Shown in pieces: positions 10,879 through 21,892 of a stretch of 64,000 nucleotides of DNA. The DNA lies in NCBI GenBank assembly GCA_022592445.1, contig JABYQR010000161.1, positions 35,176 to 99,175 on the forward strand. Reading direction: 5' to 3'. The DNA is from Cytidiella melzeri (Eukaryota; Basidiomycota; Agaricomycetes; Polyporales; Irpicaceae). Both the position numbers and the translations under genes were made by a program. The number at the start of each line of letters is the position of its first letter. Positions within the stretch are counted from its first letter, which is position 1. Under the pieces are notes generated by a model that had not been told where the DNA came from, ran no database searches, and saw only the letters and a list, made by a program, of their open reading frames with translations.

Positions 10879-11460
10879 CTTGGAAACCACTGAAGGGCTG
10901 TTGAGAACGAGACTGCGCTATCTCCTATTCTGTACACATCTATGTGTCGTTTTGTAATCAGAGTCAATCACAATGTCGAGAACCTGCAACTTTTAGCCTT
11001 GGACAATGACACAGTAGCGCACATACCATCCTGTATGGTTGCATGATGAATGTAATGAGGTATGTACATTGTCCTGTCGCGTGGTGTTTGTGCTTTATAA
11101 ACACCAGTGTGTGGTTTGAGAGTGGTCATTGCACGATTGTCAGTGCAAGACACAAACTCGCGGGCAGCTGAATACTTGCACCACCCTAATCCAAGGGTCC
11201 TCTGCCACCGTTATAGACAATGTTGGTGAACACGAGACGAGGCTAGCATTCCCATCTAACCTATCCGCTCATATACCAGTGATATGGGTGGTGTGCTGTT
11301 AGATCAAAGAGACACTGTAAGTTTAGCGTAAGTTGTTCTGATTCAGTATAATAGAACTCGAATGAAGTATATCATCTTTCGGACTAGTGCAGTGCTGAGA
11401 GAAACCTCCGAGGATCGAAAGTTGGAAGTATGATCGTATTGAATGCACAACAGGCGCCTC
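10879..11460. other. Intergenic between GH16 and TRIP4-like genes
   Basis: About 580 bp between two convergent genes. The weak ORFs here show no protein-like pattern; probably two 3' UTRs. Confidence 0.5.
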
Positions 11461-12684
11461 TCAACCTCCACTCTGAGATAACTTTTCTTAGAACTATTTA
11501 GTTCTCCTCTCAGGTGTAAACTCACCTCAGCATTTTCGTTGCCAGCCTGCGCCGGACCTCCTCTCCCCTTGCCTTTCTTCCGACGAGAATTATTCGAGGG
11601 CCCGCTGGCCTCCGCTATCTGTTGAACAGCGCGAGGAATGTAATAGGCAGGTTTGTTCCCCGGTCTCAAATTGATCCAAGGTCTCTCAAAGTTTTGAGAC
11701 TTGTGGGAGAACGAAACCTCCGATGGTGGACGCGGCGTTCTGGTGGGCTCAGGCTCCTTATGTTCCTTAGAAGCTCCCTTCGAAGGCAAAGGACTGGGTA
11801 CACGCTGCGTGTATGACGCAACCGTGACCTTCTTGGTCTTCGCGTTCAGGGACAAAACTTTGTGTGGCTGGTTCGTAGGGTGCGAGTCCAAGATACTCGA
11901 AGTGCCCGAGGCGGCAGCTGCGAGCGTAGGGAAAGCTCCAGCAGCCTGACGAGCTTCTTCAATCGCCTGCTCACGTTCGCGCTCCTCCTGAGCCAGTTTT
12001 TCTGCGATGCGTTGCTCGAGTGTTTGGAGAAGCGAGAGCCGGGCAGAAGAGGTGAGCAATGTAGCTAGACAATGCGGACAGGCATGATGGGGGAGGTTCA
12101 ACGAGCAAAGAATCAAGCCGCATGTCGTGCATATAGGCGTATACGTCGACAGTTCGTGCTCTCTGGCTGGGAAGTCATAACCCAGCGAATGATGAGCAAA
12201 CTACGGCACGGACTGAGTATATCTCCCGCTTGCCTTGGCAATAACAGCCTCCCTTTGCGTCCCTCACTGGTATACCCTCACCGAGACTTGCTAGACCATC
12301 TCTCAAGTTCTCCAGTTGACGTACTGCTTTACTTCTGGGGACAGCCACTTCTTTCTGCTTGCCTTTCGCTGCCTGCTTTGGTGGCTTCGAAGCGTGGCCA
12401 ACAATGCGATCCGACGGTAGAGATGAGGATTTGTGAGCCCAGGGAGTACGGTGTACCGACATGGCGTAAAAATGAGAGCAGTACACTGGGTCGTTGACGG
12501 TGGACGGACGATACTCGAGAAAGGTCACGGAAACAATCTGCAAGATCATACCGCAAGCGCTGCGGTTCCGATGAGCAGCGCCACCAAGTCGTTGCCAAAC
12601 AAGGCACCACAACAACTTGCAATGACCATTGACCACAGTGACAGTGCGTTCTTCATCCTGAAGTTCGGCTTTGCCAGCTGTCAT
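11461..12684 (-). CDS. ASC-1/TRIP4-type zinc-finger protein (zf-C2HC5)
   Basis: The zinc finger is split by an intron: GGCYCQ, then AREHELSTYTPICTTCGLILC and LPHHACPHC, the C2HC5 arrangement of activating signal cointegrator 1. A coiled region (LEQRIAEKLAQEEREREQAI) follows, then a basic, disordered tail with FERPWINLRPGNKPAYYIPR and RRKKGKGRGG. Human TRIP4 belongs to the ASC-1 complex acting in ribosome-collision rescue and transcription. The finger intron (12167-12233) appears to use a GC donor. A last 53-bp intron leads to the end NAESGG and stop at 11461; reading through would extend the frame to 11343. The 5' exon is unresolved: the sure coding part begins near 12460, and the start given here is tentative. 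Confidence 0.8.
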
Positions 12685-13197
12685 CTTTCATCTAAACAGC
12701 ATAATACAGCTCGACCCATAAGCAAGCATCCGCGTGAGCTGTCCTCACAGCGAGCTATACCACACTCCACGTTGAAGAAACGTCTGTCCGTTCCGTCGTA
12801 GTTATAGAAAAACTGTAGAGCGTGGCGCAAAGCAGCGTGCAAACACGACCAAAAGAGTCAACAGAAGAGCATTAAAGACTCGCTATTAATTATATACAGT
12901 GCAATCGTCATTAGGCATCCAGCGCCATAGGTCTTCAATAAACTAAAGCGGGGGATGCGGGGGCGGAGCTCGAGGGAGGGGGTAAATCTGAAGCAAAGTG
13001 AGGGGTATAAGTAAGTCGTCGCCAATTTCTGTTCGAGTCCACAATATGGGGAAAGGGAATGGAGTGTTGGGTACGTGCTCAGACATCGTGTTCGGATACG
13101 CTCCAAGAGACCAAAGCTCGAAAGTCCACTCAGCGTTCATTAGACAAGGAAAAAAAAACCGTGCGTTCGTCACAAGACCCATCATCAAGGATATCCC
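12685..13197. other. Intergenic, possible missing 5' exon of the TRIP4-like gene
   Basis: No convincing frame. The unresolved N-terminal exon of the gene on the left may begin here; the rest is 3' flank of the disordered-protein gene. Confidence 0.35.
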
Positions 13198-16100
13198 TCA
13201 TATTTCAGAGTAGTCCGAGAACCGGACGGCGTCCGACATCAGACCAGGCTCGCCGACGCGGAGCGTCCCCCCAGCCTGGTCGCTGCGAAACAGCAGATCG
13301 TCCCACTTTGCCTTCTTCTCCGCCTCCGTCAGGTGTGCGCGGGGTGACTCAAAGTCGCGGAACCGTATTGGGGATCGCGCGCTGGAGGACGTGGACGATC
13401 CTTCTTGACTAGCGGAAGCGGAATACGGGGTCGATGCGGCGCTGACCGAGGATGGCGTAACGTTCACTTTGAGTTTTGGGATGTTCGGAGAGCGAGGTGT
13501 GCATGGAGTGGTAGGCACAGGGGGCGACAGCGGTGTGCTTGAGGTAGGAGAGGCGATCAGCTCCGGAGGAGGAGCTTTCCTGCGGGAGCTCCGACGAGGA
13601 CGAGGAGGGACAATAACGGCATCGTCTGAAACACCAAACTCCGATGTGGGTAACGATAGACGCGAGAGCGATGAAGATTGGAAGAGTGAGAAGTTGTTCA
13701 TAGGATCGTCGACGCCAAAGGATGGTGTAGTCGGCGAAGGAGGGAAGGAGTCCGCAGGCGAAGGAGACGGTCGATGGGAGTCCTGCCGTCTTGGGGGAGG
13801 CAGCGAGGGACGCACATCTGCGTCAGCAACAGGAGGGCCTTCCCTGCTGACGGATCGTGTACGTGCCCTGCTAGATTTACGTTTCGAGAGCTCGTCTTCG
13901 CTTTCCTTGTTCAGCTTAGACAGCTCTCCTGGCGACAGAATGTGCTGTGCAAAAGCAGTGGGCAGTGGTGGCAGTTCCGCTCCGTACGACGAAATTGATG
14001 ACCGCGTCGAGTGGGATTTGGTGAAAAACCGAGTGGACGCTATATCAGATGACATGGGTGAGGATGATCGAGTAGTTGTGCTCGGACGGGGACCAGTACC
14101 TGGACGGGAGCCAGGGCTATCCTTACGAGGTGTCCCGTGGTGGGGAGCTGTGGATGGACGCATCCCTGAGGCGGATATGCGGGTCTGCGGAAAGCGCGTA
14201 AGGTTTGTCTCAAAAGGACTCATTCTACCAGAAGGTTTGCTGATGTCCAGCGTCATTCGCGACGGCGTGACTTGCTGAAAGTCCTTGGGAAGCGCAGGGA
14301 CAGGAGGTGCCGGAGCTTCACGCGTATACCTGTCTCGGAGACCACCACCGCTGCTGAAGCGCTTGATCAACTTTTGCAACTTGCCTGCAGGCGACGAATC
14401 CTTATCGGACTCCTTCTCTTTTCCTATGACCGACTTGACACTCCGAAGCACCTTGCCCTCCTTACCTCGACGTTCCGAGTCAGTCTTCTCTGCGCTGCCG
14501 TTCTGCGCGGTAGGCACGGAAAAGCCTAACCTAATGTCCACGAATCCATCCGTAGAAATGCTGTGCCCTCGGGCAGACGCCGTGGTGGTATGGACTGAGG
14601 GAGTCGCCGCAGCTCTTTTCTCACACAAACTTGGACGGCCGTCATATGGCTCGTCAGGCTGCCTATAAGCACTACCGAGACCATCCTGAGGAGATTGGTC
14701 CCGACCGTGTCTAATAATTCCGCCGGACGCTTTCTTGAAGCGACCAGAGATTTTCCTGCCCAAACGGGAGGGTATCGAAGCCGGTGCGGACGCGGATGCG
14801 TCTTCCCTTGTTGATGACTTTGAACGCAACTCTTGCACATAGCGAGAGTCAAAGGATACGTTCCACGAGCTATCCTCAGCACTCCCGACAGCGACCACCT
14901 TCCCTACCGAGCCTCCGAACACTGTGTAGTATATCCCGCCCTCTCCCTCGTCATCATAGTCCTGCATCTCACGACGAGAGCTGCTTGGAATACCCGTGAC
15001 GTCCCTCTGCTGCCGCAGCTGCTCATTCGAGCCTGACATCTCCGCGAGCTGTTCCCGACGCTGCTCCTGTTGCTTGTACGCGTGAACAACTGCCCCAGCT
15101 GGAGTTAGATGTGGTGGGGGTTCCTTATTCCGCCTGAGACTTGCAACAGAAACCGGATCAGCGGTAGCAGTCGCACTGGCAGCTCGACGAGGGCCATTCG
15201 GCCGTTGCGTCCTCGAGAACTGAGGTCGCGCGGAAACCTCCACAGGTGCGGTTTTGAATGTGGAGGCGGTGGGGGTGGAAGGGTTGGATCGAGCACTGCT
15301 TTTGCGTCTGAGGACGTTCCGCTGCGAATGGCTCGTGCTGCTTTCTCGTGCTACAGTGTTTGGCAAAGAGGCTTTCGAAGCGGGTGGTTTCATACTTAGC
15401 GTCTGAGTGAATTGGGGAATAGTTGATACGGCCTTGTGAAATATGGGATCGTCAGTGGCACGCCTCACGGGTGAACTACCTCCGAGACTCCGCGAGGAAT
15501 GCGCTTGATGCGAGAAAGACCGTGGATGTCGAGGGCTATGCGAGGCACGACTCGAGATCTCGGGGTCTGAAGGGACGGACACGACAGACGAGCCAGAAAG
15601 GCTCTGAGCAGGCTTGCTGAGAAGTCTCTTCATGTCCAGATGAAAACTGGCATCACGGTCAAGGCTTCCTACGGAAGGTTTTCTAGATATTGGAGCGGAG
15701 CGTGTGGTATGTGCTGTGTGTACCCGTAGGTTGTTATGAGACAAGCGGGTTGCGAGGTGAGAAGAGGAGTGGGTAGGAAAATGCTGGGTGGGGTAACGCG
15801 TATGCGGCGATGACGGATGGCGGGAGGTGGTGACACTGACTGGTGAAACGATCTCAGGGTCGACGTCGGCTTGCAGGGGCGAGAGAGTAGCAGGTAGGGA
15901 ACAGCTAGAAATATCCGTAATGAGCGAGTAGGGCGTGTCGGGGGAGAGGGCTATTGGAGATATTGTAGTCTGGGACGTGGAATGTGGAGACACCATTGAT
16001 GAATGACCTGAGTAATACGAACTACCAGGCGACACACTGGAGCTCACAGGAGATGGTTTACCGCTGCTACCAGTCCCATGCCCCGAGCTAGCTGACCTTG

Positions 16101-16242
16101 GCGGCTGCGACAAGGTTGCCGGTTGGTGTAAAAGAGGTGGTCGAGAGGCGGTTCGTGTATTAGATCGCTGGCGAGTAGCCTGAGTTTGTTCGGTAGGCTT
16201 ATTATTTGTTCGCTGAAGTCCTCTGGACGTCGACGACGACAT
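13198..16242 (-). CDS. Long Ser/Pro-rich disordered protein, unrecognised
   Basis: A single uninterrupted frame of 1,014 codons, far too long to arise by chance. Nearly the whole protein is low-complexity Ser/Pro/Arg/Thr, as in fungal polarity, septum or signalling scaffolds. Islands of order are a short block DDEGEGGIYYTVFGGSVGKV near residue 435 and a charged helix GKLQKLIKRFSSGGG near residue 630. The C-terminal LTEAEKKAKWDDLLFRSDQAGGTL is amphipathic and probably the most conserved part. Many SP/TP and RxxS sites suggest regulation by phosphorylation. No catalytic domain or membrane segment is visible. I cannot assign a function. Confidence 0.85.
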   Translation of the reverse strand: MSSSTSRGLQRTNNKPTEQTQATRQRSNTRTASRPPLLHQPATLSQPPRSASSGHGTGSSGKPSPVSSSVSPGSSYYSGHSSMVSPHSTSQTTISPIALSPDTPYSLITDISSCSLPATLSPLQADVDPEIVSPVSVTTSRHPSSPHTRYPTQHFPTHSSSHLATRLSHNNLRVHTAHTTRSAPISRKPSVGSLDRDASFHLDMKRLLSKPAQSLSGSSVVSVPSDPEISSRASHSPRHPRSFSHQAHSSRSLGGSSPVRRATDDPIFHKAVSTIPQFTQTLSMKPPASKASLPNTVARESSTSHSQRNVLRRKSSARSNPSTPTASTFKTAPVEVSARPQFSRTQRPNGPRRAASATATADPVSVASLRRNKEPPPHLTPAGAVVHAYKQQEQRREQLAEMSGSNEQLRQQRDVTGIPSSSRREMQDYDDEGEGGIYYTVFGGSVGKVVAVGSAEDSSWNVSFDSRYVQELRSKSSTREDASASAPASIPSRLGRKISGRFKKASGGIIRHGRDQSPQDGLGSAYRQPDEPYDGRPSLCEKRAAATPSVHTTTASARGHSISTDGFVDIRLGFSVPTAQNGSAEKTDSERRGKEGKVLRSVKSVIGKEKESDKDSSPAGKLQKLIKRFSSGGGLRDRYTREAPAPPVPALPKDFQQVTPSRMTLDISKPSGRMSPFETNLTRFPQTRISASGMRPSTAPHHGTPRKDSPGSRPGTGPRPSTTTRSSSPMSSDIASTRFFTKSHSTRSSISSYGAELPPLPTAFAQHILSPGELSKLNKESEDELSKRKSSRARTRSVSREGPPVADADVRPSLPPPRRQDSHRPSPSPADSFPPSPTTPSFGVDDPMNNFSLFQSSSLSRLSLPTSEFGVSDDAVIVPPRPRRSSRRKAPPPELIASPTSSTPLSPPVPTTPCTPRSPNIPKLKVNVTPSSVSAASTPYSASASQEGSSTSSSARSPIRFRDFESPRAHLTEAEKKAKWDDLLFRSDQAGGTLRVGEPGLMSDAVRFSDYSEI

Positions 16243-16855
16243 ACTTCTGGATGGAGTTGAGTTTGATATTTGGGGGTGTCCACACAGTCAACTCACAAGT
16301 ACGAGCTCGAGACACAGCGTCTGACTTTTTTCTCAACGTTTTAAACGGCTCTAGTAGAGCCTAATCGACACGACATGAGCATGGCGCACAGGACGATCCC
16401 GAGGAATATACTGACATCGTGTGTCACCAAAACAAGCAAATGTACAGGGTGTTTGAAGTTGAAGATTGTGAAGCAAGCTTTTGCCAGCTCAGAGCAGATA
16501 ATGAGAGTTCCAGATTTCGCCTCGAGGCAGAATGCAGGTTAATATTGAGAAACACCGGGTGAACGTTCCTGCTGGGTTTTGAGTACAGGGTGTGTCAGGA
16601 TTGACTGTGGATGCAGCGAGGACAGCAAGACAAGAGCCAAAAGAGCGACGAGGGTTACTGACAAAAAACGAGTGTGAAAAGTCGGTCGAGTGAGAACGAT
16701 GAAACGAGGTACGGCTTGAATGAGCTCGAGATTCAGAAGCGCGCTGGCATAGTGGCCGGCTGCTCACGTGCCTTCAAATGTACGGCATTTTGATGAGCTG
16801 GCTGGTTCTCTGTCTACCGCTGCCAGCTTGCAGGTTTCACAGCAGCAGCTGAGAT
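16243..16855. other. Upstream region of the disordered-protein gene
   Basis: About 600 bp with no supported gene. It should contain the promoter of the minus-strand gene ending at 13198. Confidence 0.4.
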
Positions 16856-17437
16856 ATGTCTATTTCCATGGCAATGTATCAACAGAACATGTCCCGCTTA
16901 CAACACAGAGCACTCATTGTACGTCGGTATACTATATGCTTACCTGGCAGCAGAGCCGCCGAGGCCCGAGATCAAGAAACAGTTGTTCCAGGACGCGAGG
17001 ATAATCCTGCAAATCACCCCACACCGTTGCACAGTGTAGCCCTGACGACAGATCACATAGCAAAGACTGGCGTAGGGCAAGGGTCAAGCACTGGAAGCCA
17101 CGGTAATGCCGATATAAGAATGAATTTCCAGGTGATCCCTCAAGTCGGTAGGGTTCGAAACGCCTTGCCAAGTAATGATGCGCCCTACAGATCTCACGTC
17201 GTCCGTCGTGTGGATTTTCCGTCTAGTTTGTACGAATATGATCAGAGGTCTATAGAGCTGTATGATTTGCAGCATGACTTGCGCTTCATGAGTAAACACG
17301 TACAGAACGAATGGCTATCCTTCTGGCCGTGTTTGCCCTCTGAGTGGACAATTCCAAGAACTAGACAGTGGCTATATATGTTCACTCAATGGCATTTCAA
17401 ACATGAAGTGCTTCACTCTACCGACTCGATGCCTTGA
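16856..17437 (+). CDS. Weak hypothetical ORF
   Basis: A 193-codon frame convergent with the carboxypeptidase gene, ending 6 bp before that gene's stop codon. The C-terminal half has a protein-like composition (FPSSLYEYDQRSIELYDLQH, then ...MSKHVQNEWLSFWPCLPSEW), but there is no recognised domain, signal or helix pattern. An ORF of this size can arise by chance in 64 kb, so it is listed as possible only. Confidence 0.25.
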   Translation: MSISMAMYQQNMSRLQHRALIVRRYTICLPGSRAAEARDQETVVPGREDNPANHPTPLHSVALTTDHIAKTGVGQGSSTGSHGNADIRMNFQVIPQVGRVRNALPSNDAPYRSHVVRRVDFPSSLYEYDQRSIELYDLQHDLRFMSKHVQNEWLSFWPCLPSEWTIPRTRQWLYMFTQWHFKHEVLHSTDSMP

Positions 17438-17443
17438 AGAAGC

Positions 17444-19967
17444 TCACGCTAACGTGTCGGTCTCATCGACGGTCAAGATGAGCTGCGTAAAGAACCTTAT
17501 CATCTCCATGTATCCTTCCGCACGGATAGCTGGAATGCAAAGTATATACAGTCAGGCGAATCGTGATGGTACGGGACGCCGAAGCCTTACCTTCGTTGAT
17601 GGTGTGAGCGCCGTTATATCCATCGACAACGTTCAGGTGGCTGTATCTGAATATGTGCTTCGTTAATTTCCAGTAGTGCTTGGTATCTGTGCCATCGTGT
17701 CCATTAGTATGTGATTTAAAAGCATACCATCCGAAATTTAAGGAACCCACCGGTATTTCCTACCGATAGTAAAATACAGATGAGACTCCAGCCACACATG
17801 ACAAAAGCGAGAGGCGCACCAAGCAATATCGACGGCGCAACAATCACTTTCTTCCCTGCATATATGCCCCGCTTGGAGGTCTTGATAACATTACTGATAA
17901 CACCCGATAACAGCTCATACGGCGGGCTGCCAGTCGTAGGCGTAATCGGCGCCGGCTCAAGTGCGGTTCCAAACGCGTCTGACAACGTCAGCTTGCCAGC
18001 TGCTGCCTGATGCTCGGCGGTGTCTGCCAGCGTGTGCCCAAAAGCCTCAACTGAGAGGTTGAACCGAGCCGCCACAGGGCTCAGCACGTCCACCAATCGA
18101 GACTGGAGTGCTCCCACGGAACTAAGGTTGATAACGTAGCGTGAGATTCGGATCTCTGACAGCATCAACATGTCCAACATGCCTATATCCTGCGATGCGG
18201 TGGTTTACGATGACATGCGCGTTCTCAGGTAGAGCGTTAGTCTTTACGCCGCCACGGATCACGTCCACCGCTTGCGTCGTGCCTGCAGTAGCCTTGAACA
18301 ATGGGTTGGTGCGTTCAAGCTCCTTTGTGAGCTTGGCAAGGGCCTTATCACTGCGCTGTGATTTCTTCACGAGCTTCGCGAGGGACGACGGGAAATCAGG
18401 GCTGTGAGTAGCTAGGCATTGCAGCTGCTCGTATGCGGTATCGTTGCGATGGAGCTGTGGAACGTGGGGGTTGGCCTCGAGCTCTGTGATTAGCGCGGCA
18501 AGCATTCCGATGCTCTGTATGATGTTGTTAGTCGACTTCGGACAGCATGAGAGGTCGATCTCACAGTGTGCGCAGGAGGGACGCTAGAGTGGCCGCCTGG
18601 CGTGGCCACTTCCATACGCAGGTTAAAGCTGCCTTTCTCTGCCACCGCAGGTGCAGCCACGACGGCGTTTTCGCTCAATTCTTGTCGTCCTGATAGAAAG
18701 ATGAGAATGGGCTGGAGAATACAGACAGTACCGCTGACCTCCTTCGTCGACTAGCATCGCAAACGCGTCTTCACCGTATGTGGCGAGCAAGTAGTCCCTG
18801 ATGGCGGTAGCTCCCTGTATGCAGCGTCAGTCTTGATACGCATGAGAGGCAGCGTATGAGCTGACAACAATCCCTCCTCGCTCCTCATCGATCCCAAAGG
18901 CGAGGACAACTGTTCTCCTGGGCTTGAAGTATGATTCGAGCAGTGATTCTACCGCCGTCCTACGTATAAATCTGAGTACTTCCACAACTCAACCTCGGGA
19001 GCACTCACAAGGAGCTGATCAGGCCGGATTTGTCATCGCAGCTGCCACGGCCCCAGATCCACTCGCCTGAAGACTCAGGTCATTCTCATGATAGCAAAAG
19101 AGACAGCATGACATACCATCGAATAGACCCGAGAACGGCGGGTTTTTCCAGGAGCCGACTGTGCTCGGCTCAACAGGTACGACGTCTGTTCCAGTCAAAG
19201 GTACGAAAGGGACGTAAATTCTTGAACATACCTTGATGCGCAGTCAAAAGCAATGGTTTCAGTGTCTCATCAGTGCCTTGCCAATGGTACACTAGCGCGT
19301 AAGTGTTGACGACAGTCTTTCGCAGGGTTGTGTGCCTACAGTATGGGTGAGTCGTTGCAGGACAAAATATGAGTTAGAGACGTACACAGCAGGGAATTTG
19401 GTCTCCAGGAAACCGTGTAGATCTCTGAATATTTCCCAGTGAGGATCTTCGCCTGGTGGCTTCAAGTCGTCGAACATTTCAGTACTGTTCAGGCTCTGAG
19501 TGCAACAAATTGTGGTAATGCGTTAAAGGGACGTACGGTATCCTGACGGCACCTGACAACCCGTCATACGCACTCATTCTGAATTTCTCCGTACTATACA
19601 ACGTCTCCATCTCCTCCAAAAGACTAGCATGACCTGATGGCGCGAGAGGTGAAACTTGAGGGCATACTCCATCTTGTCCCGTGTAGCTTCCTCCCTGGTA
19701 CCATTGGACAGTGTCGACAAGCCGAGGCGCAACATACATCGAGATAGTCATCGCCAACCACATCACAGCCAAAACTCTCCGCAAAGTGCCATTTATCAAT
19801 GACCGCCGTCGATTGGCTTTGGAGTCGCATTCGATATCCTCTCGCTTCTCTGCCCACTTCTCCTCGAAGTCTGCCTCCTTTGAAGTCGACGCTGCGACGC
19901 GTTCTGGCCAATAAATGCGTACCCTATCACGAAACAGCCGAACTATTTGGCGATCTTGAGCACGCAT
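17444..19967 (-). CDS. M20 metallocarboxypeptidase (CPS1-like, Gly-Xaa type)
   Basis: At least ten exons. The N-terminus is cytosolic and basic, with one membrane segment (VLAVMWLAMTISMYVAPRLV), the type II topology of yeast vacuolar carboxypeptidase S. Catalytic motifs: TAHQDVVPVEP (metal His and Asp, split by an intron), GRGSCDDK, AFGIDEERGG (catalytic and metal Glu), LVDEGG, and the dimerisation region PGGHSSVPPAHT. The C-terminal metal-binding and conserved part (GNTDTKHYW, HIFRYSHLN) is restored only when a 9-nt microexon at 17751-17759 is included. Then RAEGYMEMIRFFTQLI runs to the stop at 17444. Expected role: release of C-terminal residues from short peptides in the vacuole for nitrogen recycling. 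All metal ligands I can identify are present. Confidence 0.9.
17751..17759 (-). other. 9-nt microexon of the M20 carboxypeptidase gene
   Basis: GAAATACCG on the minus strand is bounded upstream by a 60-nt intron (GTGCGC...GGTAG) and downstream by a 64-nt intron (GTGGGT...CACAG). Joining restores L-G-N-T-D-T-K-H-Y-W, the family consensus around the metal-site loop. Either neighbouring frame alone breaks this motif. Confidence 0.75.
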
Positions 19968-21097
19968 AAGACTTGACTGTGCTGTGGGTCGTGCCAGTGG
20001 AACGCTTGGTGGTTCGGTGTGAAATCAGGACACGACGAACTCACCAATTTACTAATTCCCACAGGGCCGTGGTAACGGGCAGCATGTTCCGTCAAGCAAC
20101 ATGAATGCAATCTCTTGTTACTAGGTCATTCTTCATAATGTATGAGATAACGAGCTGAAGCAATGCGTGGTAGCCCGTTTCAATAGAGATGAGTAGCTGG
20201 ATGGTTTAGCCTCCGACGCCTCTCCGACAGAATTTACATAAGTACTAACTTGGACTCTATCCAGGTACTTACTTACGCCCTGACTCGACTTATACTTCTC
20301 ACAGAAAAACTTACGGCATCACAGTATTCTTCATGCAACTATATAAATGTGCAACTCTCAGCCGTAACTATTGTACAGATTCAAATCATTTATGTGGTAC
20401 TGCAGAAGGTTACAGGACGCGGTCACGGTAACAACAGCTGAGCCTCCCCCGGTCTGTACCCTTCTGCAACATAAGCCACCGTTGAACAGGTCAAAAATCC
20501 AACTTCTAGTATCTATTGTGAGGCTTTCGATTTAACATATGTGCGTGCTACACGTATACTGACCTGTATCACTGATGTCGCTATGCGTATATGTAGCTCG
20601 CCAGTATGGATCGAGTACAACAAGAAGAAGCTGAAACGAGAGAACGAAGCAGCCTCAGCGGCACTCCGCAGTCGTCTATACTGCGGGTGGCGTAGCGAGC
20701 ACATTGACTGGTACGAAACGGCTGATCCCACGCCTTGAAGATATGCATTCGAATGCTGGGCTACCTCTTTCTCCCCGGTACGCCAGTCTAGTCCTCATGC
20801 ATACGTAATTCTGGTGAGTTGTGAAGCACTTCTGTTGGCCACATTCGAGGCAGCAGTCTATAGAATTATCAATCTCAAACGACCAGGAAGCTCACTGTCC
20901 TCATGCAGCTAATAGAACCGCATGGGACCTGCTGCATTCCATGACTTTCTGTTCGTTCGAGTCAACTCGGATAATATCCTACCACAAGGTCATGCAATCG
21001 GCTGCAAGCAAATGCAGATAACAGCCAGTGTCGATGGCTATAAAGACTACCGTCCGCCAGTCTCGACCTACACCACTATTGCCCCCCACTTATCACC
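19968..21097. other. Intergenic, no gene seen
   Basis: About 1.1 kb upstream of the carboxypeptidase gene and of the next plus-strand gene. Short ORFs (for example 20541-20738) carry no recognisable pattern. Two promoters probably lie here. Confidence 0.5.
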
Positions 21098-21681
21098 ATG
21101 CCCGACGTTTTCTTCCGAAATGAAACAGACAAACCAGTCCACGTTGGGGTGTGGGCGGTGTGGCTGCACTGTTACACCAACATGCTCGCGCCCGGAGAGG
21201 AGTGGAAAATTCATCTCGCTGGAATACCTTACACCATCGAAATTCGTGCCGGAGACACCGATAACCACTTCTCGCCGAATACGTCTAACGAGGCGTTGGC
21301 GAAAATTGGCACCGCTTGGGGTCACGGCACAGCATCTGTGCTGACCGCTGTAGGCTGGGGATTAGGGGTTATTGGGCTTGGAGGTGTCGCGGGACAAATG
21401 GCGAGCGGGGCGACGAGGGACCGAGCTTTTCAGACAGTGAACGACACCATGGGTGCAGCCATACAGGGTATGTGGTCTCTATTCCTCGCCGTTCTTTGTA
21501 GTAAGTTATGCATGCTATAGGCGGAGCGAGTTACTTCAATGACAGAGCACCAGGGCACTTGCTGACCGTTCCTCAGCTGTCGATGTTTGAATTGGGTCAT
21601 CGCCAGTACGCTATCCGCCGAAATGGAGAGAAGGTGCAGCTATGGGATACTCTGGGAAATTGCGTGAAGGGAGAGCAGTGA
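21098..21681 (+). CDS. Hypothetical basidiomycete-type protein with Gly-rich central helix
   Basis: Two exons (21098-21467 and 21521-21681; 53-bp intron GTATGT...CTATAG) give 176 residues. The phase stays open to the stop. The N-terminal half (MPDVFFRNETDKPVHVGVWA, then APGEEWKIHLAGIPYTIEIR) reads as a small beta-rich fold. It is followed by an Ala/Gly-rich hydrophobic stretch (TAVGWGLGVIGLGGVAGQMA) and a C-terminal beta segment (HRQYAIRRNGEKVQLWDTL). No signal peptide or catalytic motif is seen. It resembles uncharacterised proteins of mushroom genomes; the function is unknown. Confidence 0.65.
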
Positions 21682-21892
21682 AGGGTTGACAACGAATCGT
21701 ATACCTAGCTTTTTTGGCGGTCCAACAAGTTCCTTCTGTATTTCTACCAGTTTTCTCCTTAAGATCTAGCGCAGCTCTTAGACGCTGGTTGTTCTGGCGT
21801 CGAATCGGGAATGGGCGAAATTTGAGCGAATAATTGATTTTACATCTTAACCTTCTCCTCCAGCCTTGCATACAGTACCAAGCCTGGAAAGC

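Noticed and set aside
11343..11460. C-terminal extension of the TRIP4-like frame
   Set aside because: A canonical 53-bp intron (GTGAGT...CTCAG) ends the protein at 11461; the extension is AT-rich and not protein-like.
13469..14278. 269-codon plus-strand ORF
   Set aside because: Antisense to the long disordered protein; no independent evidence.
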